A stretch of 64,000 nucleotides of DNA from Cloeon dipterum (Eukaryota; Arthropoda; Insecta; Ephemeroptera; Baetidae), in the NCBI RefSeq assembly GCF_949628265.1, contig NC_088789.1, positions 34,403,883-34,467,882 of the forward strand. The letters run 5' to 3'. A program made the translations under genes and the position numbers. The notes under the pieces are model-generated. The model saw only the letters and a list, made by a program, of their open reading frames with translations. It ran no database searches and was not told the DNA's origin. Positions 62,976-64,000 of this stretch are shown one piece after another. Position 1 is the stretch's first letter; every line of letters begins with the position of its first letter.

Positions 62976-64000
62976 TTATTATTTCAGTCGATTTAAAATT
63001 TAAAGACAAGGGGAGTTAATAAAAGGTCGAAAATGAACAATTTTGAATGAATATGGATAGAAATTTGTGGTGTATCGCAATTAAAAGGCATTGACGAGGC
63101 GTTGCCAGGCACAAAAGCCGTGTTTGCACTTCATTATTGGCCTGCGTCGGACTCTCCCGTGCATTTTAAATAATATTGCCGTTTGTGCTTCTTTAATCGT
63201 CGCTTGTACTGGCTCTCAGGTTGTCGGGCGGCGCGATTGCATCAACGCCGGATATAAATAATAAAAAGAGATTTATGCAAAACGAGTGTGGTTATGTGTT
63301 TATTTATTTGTGTTTCGTTATATTCGCGCGAGCATGGATATCGTGGGAAGAAAACGCTCTCGCTCTCTGCTCGCGCAACAAACTCATCTCGGCGGCCGCA
63401 TGCAAATCACTTGAACTTGATTTCCATTTATTCATCGGTCAGAGAGATGTTTTAATAGAAAATTTTGAGTTGCCCGCATGATGCTTTCTTTGCACACGAC
63501 GCAGACGTGTCAAAAAGCGTAGAAAATGGAATTAGGAAGCCACGCAGCAGCTGCTGGCTGTGTAACATATTAATTTCAACACGCGTGACACCAGGCTTTG
63601 TGACGAATTTTTCTCATCCCAAGCAAGAGATTTATGTCGCTGGCTCCTCTGCTCTGGCGAAAGAGAAATTTCACGTCTCCATATAATCGTATAGTTTGTG
63701 AACAGAAAGTTTATTACACACGCAGAGCTAATTACGCTGAGAGACAGTGACAGTCTAAAATTATTTTGCACAAGAGTGAGAGAAAAAATCTGAAGCACTA
63801 AAAAGTCGCCGCGACGTTCAATCAATTTCGGCAACTGGACCGTGAATTTTGAGAAGGATTTAGTGCGAAGCAGCTAATGGAAATGGGCAGAGTGCTGGGC
63901 TGTCACGAATCAAAAGTAGCAGTCGTCGAACGCCGGCGGATCGGGCAAATGCGAGCAGCAGGCTTGATTACTAATTAAACAAGGTGGTGCGCGAGAGAGA
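62976..64000. other. Non-coding end of window
   Basis: AT-rich DNA with short reading frames only; I see no supported feature. Confidence 0.4.

Overview
The window looks like the genome of a hexapod. Genes have many short exons with GT-AG introns, intergenic DNA is AT-rich, TATA and arthropod-type initiator motifs are present, and one gene family carries an insect-type odorant-binding (OBP) six-cysteine domain, a family known from hexapods. An intact legumain gene argues against a fly-like genome. A basal insect such as a mayfly would fit, but that is inference.

From 0.35 to 7.34 kb (minus strand) I could splice one 10-exon gene for a 2160-residue protein: an active-looking caspase domain, a second caspase-like domain without catalytic residues, a NACHT NTPase and about thirty ankyrin repeats. 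It is an NLR-like receptor that carries its own caspase. From 7.85 to 24.93 kb lie three tandem minus-strand copies of a 28-exon gene. The first copy was spliced fully in frame (1019 residues): signal peptide, Thr-rich mucin-like stretch, three C-type-lectin-like domains, an OBP domain, and a fourth lectin-like domain. The roughly 6-kb repeat unit also carries a piece of the 5' end and upstream region of the caspase-NLR gene, so the two gene types were duplicated together.

From 25.6 to 41.7 kb is a family of six-exon genes for secreted proteins of about 245 residues, possibly degenerate serine-protease homologues. They sit as two inverted pairs (26.2/30.5 kb and 36.4/40.4 kb). Two copies are intact; one has lost its start codon and one is out of frame. 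Three further copies keep only the TATA box and exon 1, reading as 46-residue peptides. Between the pairs are strong palindromes with regularly spaced axes, each flanked by outward-facing TATA boxes. From 32 to 36 kb and 41.6 to 46.8 kb the DNA is a mosaic of dispersed repeats, including a clean solo LTR with a 4-bp target duplication.

From 46.85 to 50.17 kb (minus strand) is an intact 11-exon legumain gene (444 residues). From 50.2 to 64 kb I find no convincing gene, only AT-rich DNA with GC-rich islands, an array of nested palindromes (51.7-53.0 kb), local tandem duplications, and a short motif, ACCTTTTTCAGGGT and its reverse complement, that recurs throughout.

The most unusual content is the self-contained caspase-NACHT-ankyrin gene and, next to it, the tandem lectin-OBP fusion genes. 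Both look like recognition molecules (one cytosolic, the others secreted), but a shared role in defence or chemosensing is inference.
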